This document shows, piece by piece, positions 59,601-63,978 of a stretch of DNA of 64,000 bases. The first letter of the stretch is position 1, and each line of letters begins with the position of its first letter. This DNA is from Ahaetulla prasina (Eukaryota; Chordata; Lepidosauria; Squamata; Colubridae). The DNA lies in assembly GCF_028640845.1 (NCBI RefSeq), contig NC_080543.1, positions 6,171,959 through 6,235,958 on the forward strand. The letters run 5' to 3'. Below the pieces are notes generated by a model. The model made no database searches, was not told the DNA's origin, and was given only the letters and a program-made list of their open reading frames with translations. The position numbers and the translations under genes are program-made.

Positions 59601-62600
59601 GACTTTCTCCATTTTTCCTTCATTTTCCAGACCTGTGACGGTCATAAGGGTGAGGACAGATTGCCAAATTCCCTTATCCTAACTGTCTTAACTGCAAACG
59701 GTCTCTGTACGAGGCAGCCACTAAATGAGGACAACCTGTGTCACTTTCCAAGTGAGCTATCCAGGGTCTATATTGCGATAGGCGGCTATAGAAATTCAAT
59801 AAATACAGAAATAATATTATGTACAACTCAAAAAACAAAATAGATTTTTTTAAAAAAACCCTTTTAAAAGCCAGGCAGGTTTATAGACACCAGATGCGCT
59901 TATTAAATTGCAAATCGAGCTAATAGACAATCTGACTAAAAGCTTCACATCTGGGAAGACAATAAAAGGCTGCAGCTGTCAACCCCATCCTTTCTAATCT
60001 CTCCCCTCTTTTAAAGTTTACTTTCTAACTCCGATTGCAAAAAACAACAACATACATTCGTTTTGTTGCAAAAATCATTTTTGAAGGCTTCCAAGATCCA
60101 ACCACAACCTTCAAATACACCAAAAAAAATAAATAAATCAAATTTATTTTTTTGTGTGTGCTTCTTTTAACACCCCACCTGGAAATGCAGCTGTGGAGAG
60201 AGAAAAATACATTTGCTTTCTTATTCTATTATCTTCCCGCAGATTCAAAGCTGTTCCTTGATCTTTTGAAACATTCCTGTATCTCTCTCAGTCCTCGCTT
60301 TTTAAAAAAAAGACAAATCTGGGACATTCTCTTTAAAGACATTAACAAAGTTGAGGATCTCGTGATTAAAAAGAAAGGCCCATATACTGTAAGTCTTTGA
60401 TAAAACTTTCAGTCAAGAAAAAAAGATTTTACTTCATGAAGATAAGCTGGAAGGAGTGACTTAAACTTAATGAGTTAACTGGATTTTTTTCATGCTTGAT
60501 ATGTGCAACTGAAAGGAAGGTTTAACCCAAAATTTGAAAATGTAATATTTTTTACACAAATATATATATATAACACTTATGTATTTTTTAAAGGAGGCAA
60601 AAGATATTGTAAATGTATTTGAGAGCACCTGTATGAAGAGAAAGTTAAAGAAAATGATGTACCAGTTCAAAGAAAACTGTGTGTTTAAAAAGGATGTTTA
60701 TCAAAGAAAAAAAATATATTATTCTACAGTAGTGGCCAAAATTGTGGAAACCTTTTGGGAAAAGTATATTTTCTAAAACTAGATAATAACACCTCTTTTT
60801 TGGGGGGGGGAGCAGTACCATAAAATTATATATCAATGGAAAGATAATTTAATCAAGAATGTCATGCAATAACTTTTATGAAGGATTTGCCATTAGAATA
60901 GCAGTTACAGTATAAAGAAGAAACATAAAACATAGAAAAAATGAGATATACTAAAATTATCACCATAGGAAAAAATGAGATACACAAAAATTATCACTGT
61001 GTCATTTAATACTTAGTTGGGTAACCTTTAGCATGAATTATGGCCTTACAATGTCTTCCCATGGAGTGAACCAAGTCTTTAAGTTCTGCAGCTGTTTTAA
61101 TGTGAAACCAAGATTGAATGATGGCTTCCATTAACTGGGTTTTATTGCTGGGTCACTTCTGACTAACAAGTTTCTTTGGTTGGCTCCATCGATTTTCAAT
61201 TGGGTGAAGGTCTGGGCTATTCCCAGGCCATTCCAGCAGTGGAATAAGATTATCTTGAAACTCCCCTCAAAAAGTGGTGTTATTAGCCATCAAACCTCAA
61301 AAATACACTTTTCCCAAAAGGTTTCCACAATTTTGGCCACTAATGTAGTAGTTCCTTGATACGCAAATTAATATTTTAATATTTTAGGTCTGCTTTTCTA
61401 TAAGAGGACAGCGAGTCGCTCACCGAAACAGTGCGGCTTGTAATCAAATCAATCAGAAACATTTAAATTTGGAAACAGCAGGAAGAAGAACGTCATCTAA
61501 TCTAGAATCAGGCGAAGCTTGAAGGCGGAGATCTTATCGAAGTCACAAATATTTTAACCGACTTTTTCAAGATCAGAGTTAAGTTAAGGAGTGATTGCAG
61601 CCGAAGCAATCGATCGAAGCAGGATTTTTTGCTGCAGCAGGAAACGCTGAGAGATGGAAATGGATAGGAAGGTGCGTTTAACCACCGAGAAAAACTCCCA
61701 TGTTTTTTAAAAAAGCTTTTTAGATAGAATAATAAAGTCGGAAGGGACCTTGGAGGTCTTCTAGTCCAACCCTCTGCTCGAGCAGATGTATTGGTGCTGG
61801 CTTACAGGTAGGCCGAAACCGAGTCCGAAATTTCTGCCGTTCAAGCAAAAGTAGTTGTTAAGGGGATTTTGTCCCGTTTTACGACATGCCTTGCCCCCGT
61901 TGTTAAGTGAATCACGGCAGTTGCTAAGCTGATAATATAGTTGTTAAGCGAACCTGGTTTTCTCGCTGACTTTGCTTCTCAGAAGGTCGCAAAAGCGGAT
62001 CACGTGACCACCACACACGCCGCGCGGGACACTGCGACCGTCATAAATACGAGTCATTTTGCCAAGCATTTGGACCACGGGGATGCTGCAAATGGTCATA
62101 AGGGTGAAAAACGGCCATAAGTCACTTTTTTCCAGTGCCGTCGTAACTTTGAGCACATGGTCGTAAGTCCAGGACTGGCCTGTACTCTTCTATAATAATA
62201 GATTATTTTATGATGGGGTTTGTCTGCCTTTGTTAGAGCGGGATCCGATCCCAGAGACAGAGAGAGGGGGGGTGTCAGTCTAGATGACCTCTGAGGGGAC
62301 CCCTTCCAGCTCCGATATTCTACGAATCTGGATGGGGAAATGACAGCAGTTGCATACCAAAAGTATCCAGAGGAATTCCACTGACCTCGGCTTCCCCCAA
62401 AAAGCACGAAGCAGACTCCTTGTCCTGACAAAAAACCCTTTTGAATTAAGTTACTCTTAATTCTTCTCATTCACCTTCAGCGAAGTCTTTCAAGGGAGAA
62501 TTTACAGTCACAGACCTTATCTGGCTTGGAGAGCTGCCAGGCTGATATCTTCAAAACATGGAGTCTCAGGGAGTCACGAACCTATTAAGGAACTAATTGT

Positions 62601-63617
62601 CTCCTGCAAACTCCACTCTCCTTTTGCTCCTCTTTTATTCCCTCTGGGAAGGGCCATTCATCATCCACCTGTGGCTTTACTCCTGAGTCGACCCTTGTTC
62701 TTTAGCTGTTCCCTTCGTCTGGCAACTCTGCTCATGCGCACACTGGGAACAGGCTCCAGCTGTTCGTCTGCCTCACTGATGTCTGACTCCGAAGGCAGCT
62801 GTTGTGCCTCGCCCGCCCTCCTCTCCTCAGCCGGGCCCCTCCCATCTCCTGCTATCTGAGCCAGAGACTGATAGTGAAGAAGAATGGCCTGGCATGCCTC
62901 CAGCCCCCAGCCCTGGCACCATGCCCAGACAGACTGAGCAAACAAACCTCCCTACAGCGTGTGAGCACAAAGCCAGCCACGAGCTAGAATTGCCGGCAGC
63001 TGAGCAGGAGGACGAAAAGACACAGTGGACAGATCCCCGCTTCGGGAGAATGGAGAGGCGACGTCAGCAAAAGGAAGGGAGGGGCAGGCCTGGATAAGTG
63101 CTGAGTCATGGAGCCACACCCCATGGCCTATATAAAGGATCTGCTTTTTGGCATTCCTTGAGTCAGGCAAAGTCTCATCTGGTTGCTGAAGTCACACCTT
63201 GGATTCCTGCCTGCCCTGAGAACTCTGATAGGAATTTGGCAAAGCTGCAGAGGCTTCGTGGCCACGCTTGATACAGACTTCCCAGACCCGGCCGTCAGAG
63301 GAGGAGTGGGACATAACAGCAGCTGATAACTGGCATACGGCCCTGGCCCCCTCTCTGCCTCCGACGCAGAGCCCTCGTCTGAGCCTTCCCCAGACTCCAG
63401 GACTGGCCCAGATTCCTCCCCAACCTCCTCACTGTCCGAATCTGCTGGCCGCTGGCGGGTCACGACAAGAATGCTATTTAGCAATGGGCGCTGATTTGAG
63501 ACCAAATGTAGGGGGCTCCGTGATCCAGACCCTTACCTCAAGTTTGAAGACTTCGCCCGCACCCTCGCAGTCATTGGCAGTAATTATCGGGGTGTGTATA
63601 TGGGTGTACCCATTCTC
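24348..63617 (-). CDS. NARS2: NARS2, mitochondrial asparaginyl-tRNA synthetase (3' part of gene, nine exons)
   Basis: Class IIb aminoacyl-tRNA synthetase that charges mitochondrial tRNA-Asn. Nine exons read in order on the minus strand: 63617-63537, 54443-54343, 48787-48655, 43517-43419, 39831-39794, 38493-38427, 36064-35927, 28081-28055 and 24492-24348 (stop). All splice sites are GT-AG and phases join at every junction except 36064-35927 to 28081-28055. The product matches vertebrate NARS2 as I know it, not cytosolic NARS1: it ends [13 protein letters not shown], and has motif 2 ([20 protein letters not shown]) and motif 3 ([14 protein letters not shown]). The 5' exons (mitochondrial presequence, anticodon-binding domain, motif 1) lie beyond the right edge. 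If the gene has 14 exons as in human, these are exons 5-11, 13 and 14. The span is intron-rich; only the listed exons code. Confidence 0.93.
24728..25232 (-). mobile_element. Helitron-like nonautonomous element
   Basis: On the minus strand it starts TCTATATATATATAAAAGCG and ends with a hairpin-capable GCGAAGCACGGGC, then GCCCAGATAG. This matches the TC...hairpin plan of Helitrons, although the canonical CTRR end is altered. A second copy is at 56,473. No TIRs or TSD. Confidence 0.5.
25300..25412. mobile_element. Palindromic MITE
   Basis: CTTCAAGATGGATGCACTAC, ACTCCCAGAATTCCCCAGCC and then the near-perfect complement; arms of about 48 bases around GTTG. Able to form a stable hairpin. Confidence 0.85.
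25672..26042 (-). mobile_element. tRNA-SINE with internal 67-bp expansion (four units)
   Basis: The most complete copy of the SINE behind the 67-bp arrays. Left 3' half CCCTTCTTCCTGTTTTTCCC and ACAACAACCCTGTGAGGTGG; four units of CAGGACTAGAACTC with CCCAAAGTCACCCAGCCGGC; right tRNA-like head TCTAGTCTAGCACCCTAACC. Confidence 0.85.
26541..26922. mobile_element. Mariner/Tigger-like MITE
   Basis: AAGATGGTCCTCGGCTTACG at the left and typical GATCACGTGACCCCGGGACG, GTCGTTAAGTGTGAAAATTG and TGCCGTTGTAACTTCGAACT at the right. A further decayed copy spans about 26,960-27,255. Confidence 0.7.
27350..27838 (+). mobile_element. L2-like LINE 3' end with C-terminal ORF
   Basis: Plus strand encodes [60 protein letters not shown] and [17 protein letters not shown] then stop: the C-terminal end of L2/CR1-group ORF2. 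It ends in the CCTTCGGGAGAAGGGCGGTA terminus and AAATAAATAAA. Confidence 0.85.
27843..27952. mobile_element. Palindromic MITE
   Basis: CAGGGGTTTGTAAACTTGGC, TCTTTTAAGACTTGTGGACT then its inverse, ending AAGTTTGCAGACCCCTG. An almost perfect inverted repeat of about 45-base arms. Confidence 0.85.
28055..28081 (-). CDS. NARS2: NARS2 27-nt microexon (likely exon 13)
   Basis: Reads LMLEDTYQ between a split first codon and a split Trp codon (TG|G). It corresponds to the human segment ending EVYQW. The acceptor is TTTACAG and the donor GTAAGA. Its incoming phase needs two bases from the preceding exon, which the exon at 35,927 (phase 0 out) cannot supply. This is the frame argument for an intervening exon of 3n+2 length. 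Confidence 0.85.
28201..28895 (+). mobile_element. CR1/L3-group LINE: C-terminal ORF2 fragment and 3' tail
   Basis: Reads [40 protein letters not shown], then (after one frame break) [20 protein letters not shown] and [20 protein letters not shown], ending FLRGL-stop. It ends in (AAATA)n. It lies in the NARS2 intron where an exon is missing. Confidence 0.82.
29262..29612 (-). repeat. 67-bp SINE-derived minisatellite, third locus
   Basis: About five units with GGACTAGAATTCTCCATCTC, CTGGTGATCGGCCCAAAGTC and TTGCATGCCTAAGGC. It ends in hAT-type GAACCGGCTGAATCCTACCG sequence. Confidence 0.85.
29775..30122 (-). mobile_element. Sauria-type SINE, 14-bp TSD
   Basis: Tail at the left (GTGCTAGTCGTTCCTGACTC), head at the right (GCTCAGCGTCTTAGCCACTG, AGCCACCGCATCCC). 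Flanked by TTGTAATAATTATA at 29,761-29,774 and 30,123-30,136. Confidence 0.95.
30461..30800 (+). mobile_element. Sauria-type SINE
   Basis: GGCTCAGTGGCGAAGACGCT, GGTTTGAATCCC, then GGACCACCTTTGGTGGGAAG and tail GGAACGACTAGCACATCTGT. The 5' end is slightly eroded. Confidence 0.93.
31265..31790 (-). mobile_element. CR1 LINE 3' fragment
   Basis: GAGTTGGAAGGGACCTTGTA then GATCATCTAGTCCAACCCCT opens the reverse 3' end. The minus strand also reads [20 protein letters not shown], the ORF2 C-terminal region. Confidence 0.88.
32039..32632 (-). mobile_element. Solo LTR, 5-bp TSD ATGAG
   Basis: Begins TGTTCTGTCCCCGGCCCC and ends GGGGAGCCACAACA, so TG...CA bounded. ATGAG precedes (32,034-32,038) and follows (32,633-32,637). 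On the minus strand it contains CAGGATATAAAAGC, a TATA-type promoter. No internal retroviral genes are present. It interrupts a repeat resembling the one at 4,105. Confidence 0.88.
32904..33293. mobile_element. Mariner/Tigger-like MITE, full length
   Basis: CAGTAGTCCTCGAGATACGA at the left and AAGTCGAGGACTACCTG at the right, flanked by TA on both sides. A good reference copy for the family. Confidence 0.88.
33345..33860 (+). mobile_element. Solo LTR with near-perfect 5-bp TSD
   Basis: Starts TGTTGTGTCTGTGCCCCCCG and ends GGAGAACA, with flanks CCATA and CCGTA. TATA box ACAGGATATAAAAGGCAGCC near 33,658. Same family as the LTRs at 32,039 and 62,800. Confidence 0.85.
33965..34146 (-). mobile_element. 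tRNA-derived SINE, different family
   Basis: Reverse head at right: GCGCCACCTCTAGGCCACCG and GATCGAACTCACAGCCTCCT, matching A and B boxes on the minus strand. Body TGCCCAGAGAGAGAAATATC. Confidence 0.6.
34709..34850 (-). mobile_element. Truncated Sauria-like SINE tail
   Basis: GTCTGACTCTAGGGGGCAGC, GAGCCAGCATTGTCCGAAGA and GTGGCCAGCATGACTATACA. It lacks the tRNA-like head. Confidence 0.75.
34853..35045. mobile_element. hAT-like fragment
   Basis: CAGTGATGGGATTCAACTAA, then TTTAACAACCAGTTCTCTGC and GC-rich GGCGGGCGGGGCC. No clear right terminus. Confidence 0.5.
35060..35260 (+). mobile_element. CR1 LINE 3' fragment
   Basis: CCAGTGGAACAGCTTGCCTC, AGAGATTGGACAGCCATTTG and GGGGTTGGACTAGAGGACCT: the CR1 3' terminus in sense. 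Confidence 0.85.
35263..35545. repeat. (CTTT)n and (AAT)n microsatellites
   Basis: (CTTT)n from 35,263 to about 35,380, then (AAT)n from 35,391 to 35,447 and (AGT)n near 35,530. Confidence 0.95.
35546..35760 (-). mobile_element. CR1 3' end followed by (CTTC)n/(CTCC)n
   Basis: CAGAGTTGGAAGGGACCTTG then CTTCTAGTCCAACCCCCTGC; the microsatellite 35,667-35,760 begins directly after the truncated copy. Confidence 0.88.
35927..36064 (-). CDS. NARS2: NARS2 exon (138 nt, likely exon 11)
   Basis: Encodes [40 protein letters not shown] and DAPRRT, 46 codons in phase 0. The segment [18 protein letters not shown] is strongly conserved in AsnRS/AspRS-type class IIb enzymes and lies in the active site. 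The acceptor is TCCTTAG and the donor GTAAGA. The next expected exon, carrying the GVGELFGG-type segment, is not recognisable downstream. Confidence 0.95.
36376..37010 (-). mobile_element. CR1 LINE 3' fragment, longest in window
   Basis: Continuous CR1 from the 3' signature (AACAGAGTTGGAAGGGACCT) into ORF2. The minus strand reads [40 protein letters not shown] and [20 protein letters not shown] in one frame of 168 codons. A CR1-type reverse-transcriptase C-terminus; not a host gene. Confidence 0.92.
37395..38014. mobile_element. hAT-like MITE with internal hairpin array
   Basis: TIRs CAGGGGTGAAATG and CATTTCACCCCTG. Interior 37,500-37,925 holds four palindromic blocks built from TTTTAAAAGCATTTTTT, CTCTTCGGCCGAAGAG and AAATGCTTTTAAAAG. 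No convincing 8-bp TSD. Confidence 0.8.
38427..38493 (-). CDS. NARS2: NARS2 exon (67 nt, likely exon 10)
   Basis: Reads [20 protein letters not shown] then PA after the base that completes the Thr codon. SYTEA-EIL is conserved in NARS2. The donor is GTGAGT. The acceptor ends TTGAAG, preceded in the sense strand by an uninterrupted run of about 19 T (plus-strand A run 38,498-38,516) that acts as the polypyrimidine tract. Confidence 0.9.
38661..38970. mobile_element. hAT-like transposon, 8-bp TSD (7/8)
   Basis: CAGGGGAGTCAAACACGATT and CTTGAGTTCGACACCCCTG termini; flanks TTCTAAGC and TTCTAACC. A short nonautonomous element in a NARS2 intron. Confidence 0.88.
39040..39455 (+). mobile_element. 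L1-like 3' end interrupted by a small MITE
   Basis: Reads [20 protein letters not shown] then [20 protein letters not shown], an L1 ORF2 C-terminal stretch, and ends AAACTTATTATATAAAAAAA. The insert at 39,177-39,316 has TGTTTCCCGGAAAATAAGAC and TTATTTTGGGGGAAACAGGG ends. Confidence 0.75.
39794..39831 (-). CDS. NARS2: NARS2 exon (38 nt, likely exon 9)
   Basis: Short exon reading [12 protein letters not shown] plus the first two bases of a Thr codon. It continues directly from the preceding exon (IAPGHE) and into the next ([11 protein letters not shown]). The acceptor is TTCTTTAG and the donor GTAAAT. It is too short for an ORF search and was found by protein continuity and splice phase. Confidence 0.88.
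40088..40602 (+). mobile_element. L3-like (snake CR1) LINE 3' end with ATTCT tail
   Basis: C-terminal ORF2 remnant: [20 protein letters not shown] then [15 protein letters not shown], later [16 protein letters not shown]. The 3' UTR ends ACACTTGGCCAATAAAAAAA and (TCTAT)n. The same family precedes the AATAG arrays. Confidence 0.88.
40801..41100. mobile_element. Mariner/Tigger-like MITE
   Basis: CGGGTAGTTCTTGACTTACG to AAGACGAGGACTACATA. Internal deletion relative to the 32,904 copy. Further decayed copies follow at 41,197-41,355, 41,356-41,760 and 41,760-41,940. Confidence 0.75.
41835..43408. repeat. Intronic tandem duplication abutting a NARS2 exon
   Basis: Copy A is 41,835-42,900, copy B 42,901-43,408. 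Both begin CCGCATGACTCACTTAA, share GCAGAAATAGCGTTCCTACT and end GAGGGTTATTTGAAGGCTGA then ATATATTAGA. Copy A carries an extra L3-like LINE. Confidence 0.88.
42009..42592 (-). mobile_element. L3-like LINE with AATAG tail inside duplication copy A
   Basis: (TAGAA)n then TTTTATTGGCCAAGTGTGAT and the full 3' UTR, running into the ORF2 end (CTTCTTGATTCGTGCAGTAT). Absent from copy B. Confidence 0.88.
43419..43517 (-). CDS. NARS2: NARS2 exon (99 nt, likely exon 8)
   Basis: Encodes [20 protein letters not shown] then [13 protein letters not shown], 33 whole codons in phase 0. It matches the helical insert after motif 2 of NARS2, where human has VIEELFK and FIAPG. The acceptor is TCCTTAG and the donor GTAAAT. 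An intronic tandem duplication ends about ten bases from the donor side of the exon. Confidence 0.92.
43613..44007. mobile_element. Mariner/Tigger-like MITE, full length, TA TSD
   Basis: CGGGTAGTCCTCGACTTACG and AAGTCGAGGACTACCTG flanked by TA. It lies about 95 bases upstream of the acceptor of the 43,419-43,517 exon. Confidence 0.88.
44134..44458. mobile_element. Mariner/Tigger-like MITE, right end lost
   Basis: CAGGTAGTCCTCGATTTACG to GTGTGAAAAACGGTCATAAG; it lacks the final terminus. Confidence 0.8.
44520..45945. repeat. 1.4-kb homopurine satellite
   Basis: Almost only A and G on the plus strand, with repeating marker GGGGATTAAAAGAGAGAAGG near 44,631, 44,741, 44,911, 45,004, 45,151, 45,242, 45,400, 45,495, 45,643 and 45,778. 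It ends in a short (GT)n. In the NARS2 transcript it is a C/U tract of the same length. Confidence 0.93.
46272..46945. mobile_element. Mariner/Tigger-like MITE pieces with hAT fragment
   Basis: MITE start CTTGGCTTACGACCGCAACG at 46,280. A hAT fragment (GGTGGTATTTGCTGGTTCTC to CTGCTGGATTTCACCCC) at about 46,425-46,513. MITE resumes and runs to CACTTAACAACGGGCTAGTG, itself split by a short LINE tail at 46,800-46,895. Confidence 0.6.
47035..47135 (+). mobile_element. L1-like 3' end
   Basis: GTACATTGGATGAATTATTT, then AATAAAACTTTTTTATAAAA. A short tail-only fragment. Confidence 0.6.
47549..47690 (-). mobile_element. Truncated L3-like LINE with AATAG tail
   Basis: (AATAG)n then TTTTTTATTGGCCAAGTGTG to AAAGATACCTTCATCAAG. 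Strongly 5'-truncated. Confidence 0.85.
47727..48065 (-). mobile_element. L3-like LINE with long AATAG array
   Basis: (ATAGA)n of about 70 bases followed by the 3' UTR (TTATTGGCCAAGTGTGATTG) out to GTTTGACAGTGTTGAGGGAA. Confidence 0.9.
48066..48512 (+). mobile_element. L1-like 3' end
   Basis: Reads [20 protein letters not shown] then [20 protein letters not shown] with a frame break, as in L1 ORF2 C-termini. It ends AATAAAAACTTTTAAAAAAA. Confidence 0.7.
48655..48787 (-). CDS. NARS2: NARS2 exon (133 nt, likely exon 7) with class II motif 2
   Basis: Reads [20 protein letters not shown] then [20 protein letters not shown] and DIMQ. This is class II synthetase motif 2: the FRAD arginine and the RHLAEF segment contact ATP and the amino acid in class IIb enzymes. 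The first base completes the Gly codon split across the previous intron, and the exon ends in phase 0. The acceptor is CTTGCAG and the donor GTAAGA. Confidence 0.95.
48970..49420 (+). mobile_element. Two CR1 LINE 3' ends
   Basis: AAGCACCTGAAGGCAGGACA to GACTAGAAGACCTCCGAGGT, and a second partial copy 49,270-49,420 ending GACTAGATGACCTCCAAGGT. Confidence 0.85.
49492..49750 (+). mobile_element. tRNA-derived SINE
   Basis: GGGGCCTCTGTGGCTCAGGC head, GGTTCAAGCCCCACC B-box region, ATGAGGACCCAGATTGTTGG core and AGAAGGGCGGGATATAAATA tail. Sister of the 18,328 copy. Confidence 0.9.
50377..50712. mobile_element. Mariner/Tigger-like MITE
   Basis: CAGGTAGTCCTCGACTTACG to AATCGAGGACTACCT. Its right end is the outer edge of the inverted duplication. 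Confidence 0.82.
50876..51013 (+). mobile_element. L2-like LINE tail inserted in the left arm
   Basis: GAACCGCCCTGAGTCCCTAG then GATAGGGCGGTATATAAATA and (ATCA)n, bounded by ATCAATT on both sides. Present in one arm only. Confidence 0.85.
51604..52045 (-). mobile_element. L2-like LINE 3' end with (ATT)n tail
   Basis: (ATT)n then ACCGCCCTTCTCCCGAAGGA; the minus strand encodes [20 protein letters not shown] and [20 protein letters not shown]. It interrupts a MITE with AGTCTAAGACGCACC and GTGCGTCTTATAG ends. Confidence 0.85.
52735..52978. mobile_element. DNA-transposon fragment (ATACGGTA terminus)
   Basis: Ends GCGTCTTACAGTCCGAAAAA then TACGGTA; the interior GCACTGCAGAGTGCTTCTGG is palindromic. 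Superfamily uncertain. Confidence 0.55.
53357..53730. mobile_element. Mariner/Tigger-like MITE
   Basis: CAGGTGGCCTTTATAACCAT at left, GTCGTAAATCGAGGACCACC at right. Confidence 0.8.
53758..54327 (-). mobile_element. Solo LTR 15 bases from a NARS2 splice donor
   Basis: Ends GCGGGCCACAACA at 54,327. Flanks CCCCG (53,753-53,757) and TCCCG (54,328-54,332) agree at four of five. Same family as 55,025 and 62,377. No internal genes. Confidence 0.78.
54343..54443 (-). CDS. NARS2: NARS2 exon (101 nt, likely exon 6)
   Basis: Reads [15 protein letters not shown] then [19 protein letters not shown]. Phase 0 in, phase 2 out; the final two bases GG join a G from the next exon to complete Gly. [16 protein letters not shown] is a characteristic AsnRS/AspRS-family stretch just before motif 2. 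The acceptor is CCTGCAG and the donor GTATGG, weaker than its neighbours. A solo LTR abuts the intron only 15 bases beyond the donor. Confidence 0.93.
54993..55827. mobile_element. Second hAT-like element nested in the first
   Basis: CAGGGGTGATATTCACTTAC at left, GGCTGAATGCCACCACTG at right; flanks TTGGGAGT and TCGGGAGC (6/8). It contains a solo LTR. Confidence 0.8.
55025..55642 (-). mobile_element. Solo LTR nested at third level
   Basis: TGTTGTGACCCAGGCCCAAG to GGTGGACCACAACA; flanks ACCGG and ACCAG (4/5). No internal genes. Confidence 0.85.
56046..56345 (+). mobile_element. tRNA-SINE body with 67-bp expansion, plus orientation
   Basis: GTGAGTTCTAGTCCTAATTT, GAAAACTGGCTGGGTGAATT and CCAGGAGACGGTGAGTTCTA: about three units, then the SINE 3' part ACCTCACAGGGTTGCTGTTC. 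Confidence 0.82.
56473..57890 (-). mobile_element. Helitron-like element interrupted by an L2 LINE
   Basis: Outer segments match the 24,728 copy: GAGTGTGTTAATATAATACA at left, and ATCCTTTCTTAGTGAGAACC to CGCTTTTATATATATATA at right. The L2 insert with its (ATT)n tail occupies about 56,534-57,475. Confidence 0.5.
56534..57475 (-). mobile_element. L2 LINE 3' portion with reverse-transcriptase C-terminus and (ATT)n tail
   Basis: Minus strand reads [40 protein letters not shown] and [20 protein letters not shown], a clear L2-clade RT C-terminus, then [20 protein letters not shown] in another frame. The 3' tail runs into 88 bases of (ATT)n. The coding part is frame-shifted. Confidence 0.9.
57895..58030 (+). 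mobile_element. L1-like 3' end
   Basis: GTATTAAGTTAAGAATAGAT, then CAGACGACACACTGTTTAAT and AAAATAAAATTAAAAAAGAA. A tail-only fragment. Confidence 0.6.
58135..58840. other. NARS2 intron stretch without recognised content
   Basis: Mostly unique-looking sequence with a G run at 58,333-58,342. No exon of NARS2 fits here by phase, and no repeat family is recognised. Confidence 0.45.
58846..59545 (-). repeat. 67-bp SINE-derived minisatellite, fifth locus
   Basis: About ten units of GGACTAGAACTCACAGTCTC, CTGGTGATTGGCCCAAA and GCTTTCATGCCTAAGGCGGG. The left flank is the SINE 3' part (CAACAACTCTGTGAGGTGGG). Confidence 0.9.
59765..60720. other. AT-rich NARS2 intron without recognised content
   Basis: No exon-like or repeat signature recognised. 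Short A runs and (TA)n only. Confidence 0.45.
60727..61345 (-). mobile_element. Tc1/mariner transposon remnant with long TIRs
   Basis: TA-flanked. TIRs share TAGTGGCCAAAATTGTGGAA then ACCTTTTGGGAAAAGT. The minus strand holds a broken transposase C-terminus, [20 protein letters not shown], the PDxxPIE motif that carries the last catalytic acid. Internally deleted, so nonautonomous. Confidence 0.9.
61808..62190. mobile_element. Mariner/Tigger-like MITE
   Basis: CAGGTAGGCCGAAACCGAG at left (edge altered) and GTAAGTCCAGGACTGGCCTG at right. Confidence 0.75.
62377..63467 (-). mobile_element. Solo LTR interrupted by a second LTR
   Basis: Segments 62,377-62,799 and 63,319-63,467 align with the LTR at 53,758. 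Flanks GGAAT and AGAAT (4/5). Ends GGCGGGTCACGACA 69 bases from a NARS2 exon. Confidence 0.8.
62800..63318 (+). mobile_element. Solo LTR nested in an LTR, perfect 5-bp TSD
   Basis: TGTTGTGCCTCGCCCGCC to GGGACATAACA. GCAGC flanks at 62,795-62,799 and 63,319-63,323. TATA box TATATAAAGG at 63,129-63,138. Same family as 33,345. Confidence 0.92.
63537..63617 (-). CDS. NARS2: NARS2 exon (81 nt, likely exon 5)
   Basis: Encodes 27 whole codons reading [20 protein letters not shown] then GEVFKLE, phase 0 at both ends. It corresponds to the start of the catalytic domain in NARS2, where human has a similar HIHTPIIT stretch. The acceptor is CCTTTTAG and the donor GTAAGG on the minus strand. It is the most 5' NARS2 exon in the window; the upstream exon lies beyond base 64,000. 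A solo LTR ends 69 bases downstream of it. Confidence 0.93.
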
Positions 63618-63769
63618 CTAAAAGGAAAGAGAAAGAAAAGAGAGAGAAAGAAACGAGAGTTATTTTAATCACGGCTGACTTGAGATTTAAGAATGGTTTA
63701 CCCATTCATCAACTGCAACCTGGCCAGTAACAGTTTAAGAGATTAAAGTTTAAAGGAAGGCAATATACA

Positions 63770-63900
63770 GATTTAACAGATTAACCAGAGTCGGAAGGGA
63801 TCTTGTAGGTCATCTAATCCAACATCCCCCCCCCTCCCCGCCCAAGCAAGAGACCCTACACCGTTTCTGACTGACAGTATCCAGACTCCATCAGAGTTGG
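63770..63900 (-). mobile_element. CR1 LINE 3' fragment
   Basis: CCAGAGTCGGAAGGGATCTT then GTAGGTCATCTAATCCAACA. A similar fragment lies at 50,205-50,290. Confidence 0.8.
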
Positions 63901-63978
63901 GCAGCTATTAAAAATGTGAATGATTTGTATTTATTTTGCGTACGGCGTATCTGCAGAGGCGATGCAATCAATGATATT

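Noticed and set aside
62804..63097. Acidic 97-codon ORF (similar ones at 33,349 and 32,409)
   Set aside because: They lie inside solo LTRs and are not shared as a conserved protein; treated as chance frames.
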